From Solirubrobacter phytolaccae (GTDB lineage Bacteria > Actinomycetota > Thermoleophilia > Solirubrobacterales > Solirubrobacteraceae), in NCBI RefSeq assembly GCF_027587195.1, contig NZ_JAPDDP010000045.1:1-61130 (forward strand): 61,130 nt of DNA, written 5' to 3'. Positions 40,300-48,140 of the stretch are shown piece after piece. The translations under genes and the position numbers were made by a program. A model generated the notes under the pieces. It did no database searches. It saw nothing but the letters and a program-made list of their open reading frames with translations, and was not told where the DNA came from. The stretch's first letter is position 1, and every line of letters begins with the position of its first letter.

Positions 40300-41463
40300 C
40301 TAGGCGGACGGGATGGTGGCCCGGACGGTGATCTGCCCGAACGGTTCTCCGGCCTTGTAGGCCAGGAAGGGAGCGGCGCCCTCGGTGGTGAGCAGGACGG
40401 GGACGGACGTCCACGTGACGGTGTCGCCGCTGACGACCGGCGTCGCCGCCGAGAGGTCGAGCGTGCCGAACACGACCCGGCGCGTGGTGCCGTCGCCGCC
40501 GCTGCCCTCGCCGCCGGGGATTCCACCCTGGCTGGAGTCGGTCAGCAGGACGCTGATGCGCGGCGCCGGGCCGAGCTCGACGATCGGGTCGGCGAGCGCG
40601 ATCGAGATGCCGTGCGCGGAATACAGGAACGTGACGGTGCCGCCGTGCTGGAGCGACCAGCCCGCGGTGAGGTCGTACGTGCCGCCCTGGCCGGGGTAGA
40701 CGAACGAGCCGTCGGCGGTCTTCGCCGCGCCGCCGGTGGTCGCGACGGTGCCGCCGCCCGCGACGAGGTAGCGCAGCCAGGAGCCGCGGAAGGCCCAGTC
40801 GGCGGCGTTCGCGCGCACGGCGCCCGCGGGGACGCCCGGCGGGAAGATCCGATCCGCGGGCGGCGGGGTCGGGGTGGGCGTCGGCGTGGCGGCGACGGTC
40901 GGCGCGGGGGTGGCGACGGGCGTGGGAGCGGGAACGGTCGGCGACGGCGTGCTCGGCAGCACAGTCGCCGGGCCCTGGACCGGCGCGGGCAGGACCACGC
41001 TCAGCGTGCCGACGGTGCCGGTCGGGAGGCGCCGCAGCCGCAGGCCCGACCGCAGCGCGGACCGTCCCGCGGCGGTGAGGCGCAGCGTGGTGCTGCGCGT
41101 CGTCAGCGGGGCGCGCGCGGCGGTGAAGACCGTCACGCGCTTGCGGCCGACCGCCGCGCTCAGCGAGCGGCCCTGCAGCCGCAGCGCGGTCAGCCGGACG
41201 GAGCGGCGGCCCGCGCTGAGCCGGAGGCCCGCGGCGGACGGGTACGCGACGCTCGTCGTCGACGGGGAGCCGGTGAACGGCACGACGAAGCGCGACGCCT
41301 CACGCACGGTCGGACCGACGGCGGTGACCTTCACGCCCTTCAGACCGGAGAGCTGGAGCGAGGTGCCGGGCGTGGCGGCGGAGGCCGCGGCGGGCAGCGG
41401 AAGCATCAACGCGGCGGCGATCACTAGCACTCGCCGCCGCGGAACGACATCACGACGGAACAT
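40300..41463 (-). CDS. Secreted HtaA-domain protein (haem-binding-like)
   Basis: The protein (387 aa) has a signal peptide (ends ASAAT), an N-terminal beta-rich half with GLKGVKVTAVGPTVREAS, a Pro/Thr linker and a C-terminal HtaA-like domain starting ADWAFRGSWLRYLVAGGGTV. The domain continues with TVTFLYSAHGISIALADPIVEL and ends FLAYKAGEPFGQITVRATI. HtaA domains bind haem in Corynebacterium iron uptake. Here there is no membrane anchor or ABC transporter nearby, so transport is not shown. A TTAGGG/CCCTAA palindrome immediately upstream suggests iron control. It lies 24 bp downstream-oriented to the propeller gene, probably in one transcript. Confidence 0.78.
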   Translation of the reverse strand: MFRRDVVPRRRVLVIAAALMLPLPAAASAATPGTSLQLSGLKGVKVTAVGPTVREASRFVVPFTGSPSTTSVAYPSAAGLRLSAGRRSVRLTALRLQGRSLSAAVGRKRVTVFTAARAPLTTRSTTLRLTAAGRSALRSGLRLRRLPTGTVGTLSVVLPAPVQGPATVLPSTPSPTVPAPTPVATPAPTVAATPTPTPTPPPADRIFPPGVPAGAVRANAADWAFRGSWLRYLVAGGGTVATTGGAAKTADGSFVYPGQGGTYDLTAGWSLQHGGTVTFLYSAHGISIALADPIVELGPAPRISVLLTDSSQGGIPGGEGSGGDGTTRRVVFGTLDLSAATPVVSGDTVTWTSVPVLLTTEGAAPFLAYKAGEPFGQITVRATIPSA

Positions 41464-41466
41464 CTA

Positions 41467-41480
41467 TTAGGGCACCCTAA
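41467..41480. promoter_or_regulatory. DtxR/IdeR-like palindromic operator
   Basis: TTAGGG-CA-CCCTAA is a perfect palindrome with 6-bp arms ending four bases before the ATG of the HtaA-domain gene. TTAGG...CCTAA half sites resemble iron-box half sites, but the spacing (4 bp between TTAGG and CCTAA) is shorter than in the classical 19-bp box. Confidence 0.6.
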
Positions 41481-41553
41481 CAACGCGCCTCGAGAGTCCT
41501 TGTGACGTCTGTTCGCATCGCTCGACGGATGACGGATTCCGCTTCGCCCGGCC

Positions 41554-42171
41554 GTGAATACGGTCCACTCGGTGTTCTCGAAGCGCATGCTGGCCGCCGG
41601 ACTGGGCGTCGCCCTGCTCGGCGTGCTGCTCGTGGTCGCGCTGGCCCGGGCGATCCCGCCGACCAACACCGGGTGGGGCACGCAGGCCGACGCGCCGCAG
41701 TACCTGCCGTGGACTCCGGGCAAGGCGGTGTGGGTCAGCCAGGGCCCGTACGGCGACTACAGCCACCGCGGCGAGAAAAGCCGGTTCAGCTGGGACTTCC
41801 TGATCGGCATCCACGAGCCGGTCCTGACGGGCGTCGCCGGCGAGGTCGTCCTCACGTTCGGCGGCTGCGACATCCTCGACAGCCAGGAGTGCGGCGACGG
41901 CTGGGGCAACCACGCGCTGCTCCGCGTCAAGGACGGCACCTGCGCCCGCTTCGCCCACCTCGCGACGGTCGCCGTCAAGCGCGAGCAGCGGGTCGCCGTC
42001 GGCACGCCGATCGGCACCGTCGGCTCCTCAGGCCACTCGACCGAACCGCATCTGCACTACCAGCGCGAGGAGTGCGCGACCGGCCGCGCGCTGCCGTCCC
42101 GGTTCATCGAGGCCGGCGTGCCGCAGGCCGGCGGCGAGGTCACCTCCGCCCTCGGCCGCAAGCTCGACTAG
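41554..42171 (+). CDS. M23-family metallopeptidase (LytM-like), membrane-anchored
   Basis: The protein (205 aa) has one N-terminal hydrophobic anchor (residues 12-33) and a lysostaphin-like zinc peptidase domain. The first zinc ligands appear in YSHRGEKSRFSWDFLIG (His and Asp) and the third in EPHLHYQ (HxH). It probably cuts peptidoglycan cross-bridges outside the membrane. Three Cys (GGCDILDSQEC and GTCARF) could form disulphides. GTG 41554 is chosen; GTG 41572 is also possible. The distance to the divergent HtaA gene is 90 bp, including the palindrome. Confidence 0.86.
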   Translation: MNTVHSVFSKRMLAAGLGVALLGVLLVVALARAIPPTNTGWGTQADAPQYLPWTPGKAVWVSQGPYGDYSHRGEKSRFSWDFLIGIHEPVLTGVAGEVVLTFGGCDILDSQECGDGWGNHALLRVKDGTCARFAHLATVAVKREQRVAVGTPIGTVGSSGHSTEPHLHYQREECATGRALPSRFIEAGVPQAGGEVTSALGRKLD

Positions 42172-42181
42172 CGTGTGCGCC

Positions 42182-42292
42182 GTGAGCGAGGACGACCGCG
42201 AGCCCACGCCGCAGCTCGGCGATCCGAACGCGCTCGAGGCGCCGCCGCCCACCGAACGCCGGCGTCGCTGGCCCTTCGGCCGTCGCGACTAG
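42182..42292 (+). CDS. Small Pro/Arg-rich hypothetical protein (36 aa)
   Basis: GTG 42182 opens a 36-codon frame ten bases after the peptidase stop. The product starts SEDDREPTPQLGDPNALEAP and ends in an Arg-rich tail (RRRRWPFGRRD). Its acidic/Pro-rich head and basic tail resemble tiny conserved actinobacterial proteins, but it is too short to judge. It ends in a CTAG shared with the convergent cupin gene. Confidence 0.4.
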   Translation: MSEDDREPTPQLGDPNALEAPPPTERRRRWPFGRRD

Positions 42293-42675
42293 TCCTGCGG
42301 CCAGAAGTCCTTGAAGCCCTCGTTGTCGTTGCCGGCCGGGCGAGGGCCGCCGACGCAGATCAGCTCCATCCCGTCCGGGCCGGCCTCGAACGAGCGGAAC
42401 ACCTGCGGCGCCACGCGCACGACGTCCCACAACGCCAGGTCGATGATCTCGTCCTCGAGCTTCGCGCGCCCCGAGCCGGCGACGACGACGTAGACCTCCT
42501 CTTGCACACCGTGCCGGTGGCCGAACGGCATCCGCGCGCCGGGCTCGTAGCTGAAGCGGCTCACGCCGACCTGCTCCGACTTGACCTCGTTGCGCGAGAA
42601 CAGCCACCGGATCCGGACCTCCTCCGGGGCGCGGTCCTTGAAGTCCTCGAAGTTCTTCCTCGTCCAGTCCGCCAT
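42289..42675 (-). CDS. Cupin-domain protein
   Basis: The protein (128 aa) is a single-domain cupin. FGHRHGVQEEVYVVVAGSGRAKLED contains the first metal-binding motif (G-H-x-H-x3-4-E-x6-G type) across residues 52-76, and VRVAPQVFRSFEAGPDG is close to the second motif but has lost its His. It could be an isomerase, a dioxygenase or a binding protein. The ATG overlaps the epimerase stop by one base (TGATG), so it is the second gene of that operon. Confidence 0.84.
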   Translation of the reverse strand: MADWTRKNFEDFKDRAPEEVRIRWLFSRNEVKSEQVGVSRFSYEPGARMPFGHRHGVQEEVYVVVAGSGRAKLEDEIIDLALWDVVRVAPQVFRSFEAGPDGMELICVGGPRPAGNDNEGFKDFWPQD

Positions 42676-43652
42676 CAGCGCACCGTATAGACGCCGGTCG
42701 ACTCGGCGTGGTAGCCCTTCGCGCCGACCGCGAGCGTGAGCTCGGAGCGCCACTCCTCGCCGGCCGAGAGGCGGGCGACCGCTGAGGCGAAGTCGTACCG
42801 CGGCGTCCAGCCCAGGTCGGTGCGGGCGGCCGCGTTCACGTAGACGCGTTCGATCGCGTCGAACATGCGCCAGCCGAGCTGCTCGTACACCGCCTCGTAC
42901 GACGGGACGTGGCGCGCGACGACCGGCGGCGCGTCGGCGTGCAGGGCCGCGAGGTCGTCCGGGACGAACGGCGTCGTGGCGCTGATGATGTAGCGGCCGA
43001 AGCCGATCGCGTCGGCGCGGTCCAGAGCGCAGCGGTGCGCAGAGACGACGTCCTCGATGTCCACGCGCCGGTACAGCAGCTCGTTGACCTTCAGGTTGGC
43101 GTCGGCGAACGCGGTGCGCACCGCGTCGCGGTCGTCGCCCTCGGGGAAGAAGCGCGAGGTGCGCAGGATCACGACCGGCAGGCCGTGGTCGCGGTGGACG
43201 AGCTCGCAGAGGTCCTCGGCGGCGGTCTTGGTGACGCCGTAGATGTTCTTGGGGACGGGCCGCACGGCCTCGGTGATCCAGGCGGCGGGCGAATCGGCGG
43301 GCGGGACGAGCGCGTGACCGAAGGCGCTCGTCGTGCTCGTGAAGACGAACCGGCCGACGCCCGCGGCGACGGCCTCCTCGAGCAGCGTCAAGGTCCCCGT
43401 CACGTTGGTGTCGACGAAGTCCTGCCGCGTGTGCGAGCCGACGTGCGGCTTGTGGAGCGTCGCCGCGTGCAGGACAGCGTCGGCGCCCGCGATGAGCTTC
43501 CGGACCAGCGCACGGTCGGTGACCGAGCCGACGTGCGTCGTGTACGCCCCGGGCAGGACGTCGATCGACACGACGTCCTCGCCCGCGGCGCCCAGCACAC
43601 GGCAGAGGGCCTCGCCGAGATGGCCTGAACTTCCGGTGATCACGACGCGCAT
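42675..43652 (-). CDS. NAD-dependent epimerase/dehydratase family protein
   Basis: The protein (325 aa) is an extended SDR: VVITGSSGHLGEALCRVL (NAD motif), VFTSTTSAFGHAL (catalytic Ser/Thr) and NIYGVTKTAAEDL (YxxxK). It differs from classic GalE in lacking the typical sugar-nucleotide C-terminus; RRVDIEDVVSAHRCAL is seen instead. The substrate is unknown. It is co-transcribed with the cupin protein, which suggests a small carbohydrate pathway. Confidence 0.86.
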   Translation of the reverse strand: MRVVITGSSGHLGEALCRVLGAAGEDVVSIDVLPGAYTTHVGSVTDRALVRKLIAGADAVLHAATLHKPHVGSHTRQDFVDTNVTGTLTLLEEAVAAGVGRFVFTSTTSAFGHALVPPADSPAAWITEAVRPVPKNIYGVTKTAAEDLCELVHRDHGLPVVILRTSRFFPEGDDRDAVRTAFADANLKVNELLYRRVDIEDVVSAHRCALDRADAIGFGRYIISATTPFVPDDLAALHADAPPVVARHVPSYEAVYEQLGWRMFDAIERVYVNAAARTDLGWTPRYDFASAVARLSAGEEWRSELTLAVGAKGYHAESTGVYTVR

Positions 43653-43694
43653 ACGTATGACGGTACCGTCCGCGGCCGTGCGCGGTGGTTCGGT

Positions 43695-44030
43695 TTACTC
43701 GACGATCACCTCGACCCGACCGGGCCACGGGGCGAGCAGGCCGGCGATCGGCTTGGCGTCCTCCTCGGACGGCGCCTCGTAGACCCAGAACGCGTCCTCG
43801 ACGTCGGGCGCGGAGAAGTAGGACGCGTCGCCCTTGAACGGGCAGTGCGAGGTGGTGTCGGTCGAGGTCAGCAGCTCCATGCGCACGTCCTCGCGCGGGA
43901 GGTAGAAGCGCGTCGGCAGCCCAGTCTCGTGGAGCTCGACCGCCCGGTCGGACTCGGCGAGCACCTGGCCGTTGGACTCGACGCGCACATGGCGCTCGCT
44001 CGGGGTGGTGCTGATGCGGTGCGCAGACAT
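43695..44030 (-). CDS. DUF427-family protein
   Basis: The protein (111 aa) has the DUF427 beta-sandwich pattern: VRVESNGQVLAESDRAVELHETGLPTRFYLP at residues 16-46, then the signature TSHCPFKGDASYFS and DAFWVYEAP. Members are common in actinobacteria and of unknown function. The ribosome site GGAGGT lies five bases before ATG 44030. It is probably independent of the epimerase operon (42-bp gap). Confidence 0.9.
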   Translation of the reverse strand: MSAHRISTTPSERHVRVESNGQVLAESDRAVELHETGLPTRFYLPREDVRMELLTSTDTTSHCPFKGDASYFSAPDVEDAFWVYEAPSEEDAKPIAGLLAPWPGRVEVIVE

Positions 44031-44085
44031 ACCTCCATCTTTGCGCGTGCGATGAGTTGCACCGCGCCGGACGGTCCAAGCCCCC

Positions 44086-44580
44086 ATGCACGCGAAGATC
44101 GACCGCCGCTTCAGCGACCCGTCCGCCGACCCCACGCCCTGGGCGACGACCGAGGGCGCGCTCACGCAGGCCGAGCTGTACTGGATCACCACCGTGCGTG
44201 AGGACGGCCGCCCGCACGTGACGCCGCTGATCGGCGCCTATCACGACGGCGCCCTGCACTTCACCACCGGTCTGCGGGAGCAGAAGTACCGCAACCTCGA
44301 GCGAAGCCCGAAGCTCGCCATGACGACCGGGAACAACACCTGGGCGCAGGGCCTCGACGTCGTCGTCGAGGGCACGGCCGCGCGCGTCTCCGACAATGCC
44401 GAGCTCCAGCGGCTCGCGGACGCGATCGTGGCCAAGTACGGCGAGGTGTGGCGCTTCACGGTCGGCGACGGCGTGTTCGACGACGCCGAGGGCGGACCGG
44501 CCGCTGCGTTCCGCGTCGAGGCGACCAAGGTCATCGCCTTCGCGAAGGATCCCCATGGTCAGACCACGTACGCATTCTGA
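44086..44580 (+). CDS. PPOX-fold F420/flavin-dependent protein
   Basis: The protein (164 aa) shows YWITTVREDGRPHVTPLIGAYHDGALHFTTG at residues 32-62, typical of actinobacterial F420- or FMN-dependent PPOX enzymes. It continues with QKYRNLERSPKLAMTTGNN and the end FRVEATKVIAFAKDPHG. It could be a small flavin or F420 oxidoreductase. Substrate unknown. Whether it supplies reduced flavin to the monooxygenases of the 48-60 kb operon is speculative. Confidence 0.84.
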   Translation: MHAKIDRRFSDPSADPTPWATTEGALTQAELYWITTVREDGRPHVTPLIGAYHDGALHFTTGLREQKYRNLERSPKLAMTTGNNTWAQGLDVVVEGTAARVSDNAELQRLADAIVAKYGEVWRFTVGDGVFDDAEGGPAAAFRVEATKVIAFAKDPHGQTTYAF

Positions 44581-44633
44581 AGACTCAATGAAGAATCGGG
44601 CCGAGCGCAACCTCTCGCGGCCAGACTCGAAGG

Positions 44634-45383
44634 ATGAAGCTTGCCGTCACCGGTCCTGTCCTCGCGCTCGCCGCGGCGCTCACGCTCGCCGCCTGTGGAG
44701 AGGAAGAGCAGAAGGTGGCGACGCACTCCGCCTCCGACAAGGAATCGGGGCTGAGCGTCAGCGTCGCGGGGGACCAAGTGACGATCAAGCGCACGTCGGC
44801 GAGCGCGGCCGGCACCGGCGGCAAGGCCGGGCAGGTGTACTGCACCGACGACTACGCGAAGCTGATGGGCGCGCAGGAGCAGCCCGCGCCTTCGCTCGGC
44901 TGGTACGCGGCGAGCCTGATCACGTGGCCCGAGAAGGCCAAGTCGACCACGGTGACGCTCTCGCACGCGCTCAAGGGCAAGCCGGACCTGTGCGTCGCAC
45001 AGTCCACGGACGGCTCCGCGCAGGCGATCATGTACTTCGACGCCAAGGTCAAGACCGCGATCGATACCCAGCAGGCCAGCGCCGGCCGTGAGCAGCAGGC
45101 CGCGTCCGCCGAGGAGGCGCTCACGAGCGCCGCGGGGATGGCGGTGGCCGCGGTGGCCGAGGACAAGTTCCCCGCCGCCGCGGAGCTCGTGAGCGCGCTC
45201 ACCGCGCAGGGCCTGATCGCGAAGGCCGCGGCGGACGAGGCGGCGGTCAGCGAGACCGGGACGCTCTACGTCCTGACCGGCGAGACGACCGACACGCAGG
45301 TCGTCCTCGCCATCAAGGGCTCCGACAACAAGGTCATCACCGCGACGCAGAAGCGGACGGGCGACCCGAAGATCGCGAAGTAG
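44634..45383 (+). CDS. Putative lipoprotein, function unknown
   Basis: The protein (249 aa) has the lipobox LTLAAC at about residues 16-21. The mature domain contains YCTDDYAKLMGAQEQPAPSL and an Ala-rich helical stretch (residues 140-200), then a strand-rich end (TGTLYVLTGETTDTQVVLAI). No family is recognised. It ends 47 nt inside the convergent GGDEF-EAL gene. Confidence 0.75.
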   Translation: MKLAVTGPVLALAAALTLAACGEEEQKVATHSASDKESGLSVSVAGDQVTIKRTSASAAGTGGKAGQVYCTDDYAKLMGAQEQPAPSLGWYAASLITWPEKAKSTTVTLSHALKGKPDLCVAQSTDGSAQAIMYFDAKVKTAIDTQQASAGREQQAASAEEALTSAAGMAVAAVAEDKFPAAAELVSALTAQGLIAKAAADEAAVSETGTLYVLTGETTDTQVVLAIKGSDNKVITATQKRTGDPKIAK

Positions 45384-47562
45384 CGAGGTGCGCGGCCGCG
45401 GCCGCCTCGGGCAGCGGCCGTGAGAACAGGTAGCCCTGCCCGCGGTCGCAGCCGAGCGCGCGCACCGCGGCGAGCTGCGCCTCGGTCTCGATGCCCTCGG
45501 CGACGGTCGAGAGGCCGAGGCCGTTCGCGAGGCCCGCGATCGCGCCCAGCACCTGGCCGCGGTTGTCCGCGGCGACCCCGGAGACGAACGCGCGATCGAT
45601 CTTCAGGCCTTCGAGCGGCAGCCGCTCGAGGTAGCCGAGCGCGGAGAAGCCCGTGCCGAAGTCGTCGAGCGCGATCCGCACGCCGAGCGCGTTCAGCGCC
45701 TGCAGCCGCTCCGCGACCATCGCCGTGTCGGAGAGGAAGACGCCCTCGGTCACCTCGAGTGAGAGGCACCGCGGGCCGACCGCGGCGACTTCCAGCGCCG
45801 AGCGCACCACGTCCACGATCCACGCGTTCTCGAGCTGCAGCGGCGACACGTTCACGTTCATCGCCAGCTCGTGATCGCCCGACGCGTCCTGGAACCGGCG
45901 GAGCGCTCCGGTCGCCTCGCGGATGACCCACGCGCCCAGGCGGTGGATGATCCCGGTCGACTCGGCGAGGCCGATGAACATGTCCGGGGCGAGCAGCCCG
46001 CGCGTCGGGTGCTGCCAGCGCACGAGCGCCTCGAAGCCGGTGACCGCCTCGGTCTTGAGGTCGACGATCGGCTGGAAGTGCAGCACCAGCTCGTCGTTCT
46101 CGAGCGCGCGGTGCAGCTCGGCGCGCAGGGTGAGCCGCTCGCTCGCCTCCTCGCCCATGCCGGACTCGAACAGCGTCCACGTCCCCTTGCCCGCGCCCTT
46201 GGCGGAGTACATCGCGAGGTCGGCGTCCCGCAGTAGGTCGTCCGCGTCGAGCTGGGCGCCGACGACGTAGCGCACGCCGACGCTCGCGCGGCAGTGGAAG
46301 GCGCCGACGCTGAGCTCGAACGGCGCGTCGAACGCCGCGAGCACGCGCTCGGCCAGCTCGGCGGCCTCGTCGATGCTGTCGACGTCCTCGGCGAAGATCA
46401 CGAACTCGTCGCCGCCGAGCCGGGCGGCGGTGTCGGCGGAGCGGATCGCGCCCTCCAGGCGGCGGGCCACGGCCTGCAGCAGCAGGTCGCCCTCGCGGTG
46501 CCCGAGGCCGTCGTTGACCGACTTGAAGTCGTCGAGGTCGATCAGCATCACGGCCGCGCCCGCCGTCTCGTTGCGCCGGGACCGCGCCGCCGCGTGGCCG
46601 ATCCGCTCGCGCAGGAGCGCGCGGTTCGCCAGCCCGGTGAGCGCGTCGTGGAACGCGAGCTCGGTGAGCTCGCCCTCCAGCTCGCGCCGGTCCGTCACGT
46701 CGCGCACGTTGAAGACGATCGCGCCGACCGCGGACTCGTCGAGCAGGTTCACGACCGTGCCGTCCAGCAGCCGCTTGGTCCCGTCGGTGTGCAGCACCGA
46801 GAACTCGACCGGGAGCTGTCCGCCGGTGTCGGCGAGCGGCGCGAGCTGGCGCGTGAGCCGGCCCGCCTCGTCCTCGGGGATCAGCCCGCACAGCTCGGCG
46901 CCCTCCGCGTCCTCCGGGGTGACGCCGATCACGCGCTCGAGCGACGGGCTCGCGTACTGGATGACCCCGCGCTCGTCGATCAGCAGCGTCACGTCGGAGG
47001 CGTGCTGCACGAGCGCGCGGAACCGGCGTGAGCTCTTCGCGCGGGCCTGCAGCGTCGCGGCGACGGCGAGCACGAGCGTCAGCCCGATCAGCACGGCGAG
47101 CAGCCGCTGCGTGCCGCCGCGCGCGTCGACCGCGTCGGCGACCGTCGCTCGGAACGCCAGGTTGCTGGAGTCGGAGAAGGCCTTGAAGTCGCGTTCGACG
47201 GCAGCGATCTGCGCGTCGGCCTCCGCCACGGGGCCGGTCAGGTCGACCGCGCGCACCCGCTGTTCCAGCCGCGTCATGGACGCCGGGTCGGGGGCGTGCC
47301 GCTCGAGGTTCTTGAGCTGCTGGAGCGCGAGCCCGCGCCGCAGCTCGGCCTCCTCCACGGTCCCGTCGAGCGCGAGCCCGTTGACGGCGCGCTGGAAGAG
47401 CAGCAGGTCGCGCTGGCCGTTCGCGGTCTGGGAGGCCACGATCCGCGTGGCGGCGAGCTCGTCCGTCGTCGAGCCGACGTTCAGCAGCAGGTGGCCGAGC
47501 ACGGCGAGCGCGGCCAGCGTCGTCGCGATCACCACGGCCAGCAGCAGCGACGGGCGCTTCAC
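45337..47562 (-). CDS. Membrane GGDEF-EAL protein with PAS domain (c-di-GMP metabolism)
   Basis: The protein (741 aa) starts at GTG 47562, overlapping the preceding lipoprotein gene. Order: membrane helix (5-28), extracytoplasmic helical domain (30-150), helix (152-172), PAS domain (180-295), GGDEF (300-465), EAL (475-730). The cyclase active motif is RLGGDEF at 381-387, preceded by an RSAD inhibitory (I) site at 374-377. The phosphodiesterase motif GFEALVRW (509-516) keeps the Glu, and DDFGTG, KIDRAF and EGIET also look intact, so both activities are possible. A c-di-GMP riboswitch lies in the same window at 6105. The extracytoplasmic ligand is unknown, but the neighbouring SUOX-like lipoprotein may deliver it. 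Confidence 0.93.
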   Translation of the reverse strand: MKRPSLLLAVVIATTLAALAVLGHLLLNVGSTTDELAATRIVASQTANGQRDLLLFQRAVNGLALDGTVEEAELRRGLALQQLKNLERHAPDPASMTRLEQRVRAVDLTGPVAEADAQIAAVERDFKAFSDSSNLAFRATVADAVDARGGTQRLLAVLIGLTLVLAVAATLQARAKSSRRFRALVQHASDVTLLIDERGVIQYASPSLERVIGVTPEDAEGAELCGLIPEDEAGRLTRQLAPLADTGGQLPVEFSVLHTDGTKRLLDGTVVNLLDESAVGAIVFNVRDVTDRRELEGELTELAFHDALTGLANRALLRERIGHAAARSRRNETAGAAVMLIDLDDFKSVNDGLGHREGDLLLQAVARRLEGAIRSADTAARLGGDEFVIFAEDVDSIDEAAELAERVLAAFDAPFELSVGAFHCRASVGVRYVVGAQLDADDLLRDADLAMYSAKGAGKGTWTLFESGMGEEASERLTLRAELHRALENDELVLHFQPIVDLKTEAVTGFEALVRWQHPTRGLLAPDMFIGLAESTGIIHRLGAWVIREATGALRRFQDASGDHELAMNVNVSPLQLENAWIVDVVRSALEVAAVGPRCLSLEVTEGVFLSDTAMVAERLQALNALGVRIALDDFGTGFSALGYLERLPLEGLKIDRAFVSGVAADNRGQVLGAIAGLANGLGLSTVAEGIETEAQLAAVRALGCDRGQGYLFSRPLPEAAAAAHLATSRSSGRPSASASR

Positions 47563-48083
47563 TTCACCCTCACCGTCGCCAGGCTCCAGATCCAGTAGTT
47601 CTCGACGTCCGCGCCCTTCGCGTCGTCGGTGAAGACGATCCGGAGCGGCCCGCCGCTGGAGACGGGCAGCGGCGCGCCCGCGCCGTCCCGGACGGCCAGA
47701 TACACGCCGTCGGCGAGCGCGACGTCGAGCGGGATGTCGACCACGTAGTCGTTGAGCGCGACCGCGTGCAGGGTCCTCGCCTCCGGCTCGATCCCGGCCA
47801 GCCCGAGCACGTCGCGCAGCGGTGCGGCCCGGAAGCGCATCCGGCGCTTCTCGAACGGCTCGTAGAGCTCGATCTCCTCGTCGGCGAGCGCCAGGAGCGT
47901 CGCGTCGCCGAGCCGCACGCCCCGCTGCACGTTCCCGCTGACCCGCAGCGGAGCCTCCGCGCCCCCGTCGGCGACCAACGGGAGCGTCAGGGAGACCCGC
48001 TGCACCGGCTCGTCCGCACCGCAAGCGGTGAAGGGGAGGACGGCCAGCACGGCCAGCGGGGCGAGCGCTCTTCGGGGGTTCAC
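47559..48083 (-). CDS. SUOX/molybdopterin-domain-like lipoprotein, partner of the GGDEF-EAL protein
   Basis: The protein (174 aa) has a lipobox (LPFTAC near residue 21) and a fold resembling the molybdopterin-binding domain of sulphite-oxidase-like proteins: RDVLGLAGIEPEARTLHAVALNDYVVDIPLD at residues 89-119 and the C-terminal YWIWSLATVRVK. After the lipid-modified Cys it has no other Cys, so the Mo-binding cysteine is missing and catalysis is unlikely; a binding role is more probable. It overlaps the GGDEF-EAL start by four bases. Similar small proteins beside diguanylate cyclases are known in other bacteria, to my recollection. Confidence 0.75.
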   Translation of the reverse strand: MNPRRALAPLAVLAVLPFTACGADEPVQRVSLTLPLVADGGAEAPLRVSGNVQRGVRLGDATLLALADEEIELYEPFEKRRMRFRAAPLRDVLGLAGIEPEARTLHAVALNDYVVDIPLDVALADGVYLAVRDGAGAPLPVSSGGPLRIVFTDDAKGADVENYWIWSLATVRVK

Positions 48084-48140
48084 ACCCCTGGAGATCGACC
48101 GCGCCTCTCAATTCAGGGTCAGCGCTGTATCAAGGAACCG

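Noticed and set aside
37576-41427. Open frame of 1283 codons on the plus strand
   Set aside because: It runs antisense through two lipoprotein genes, a signal-peptide propeller protein and an HtaA-domain protein. Its product is Arg/Gly-rich without any domain; such long shadows are expected at this GC content.
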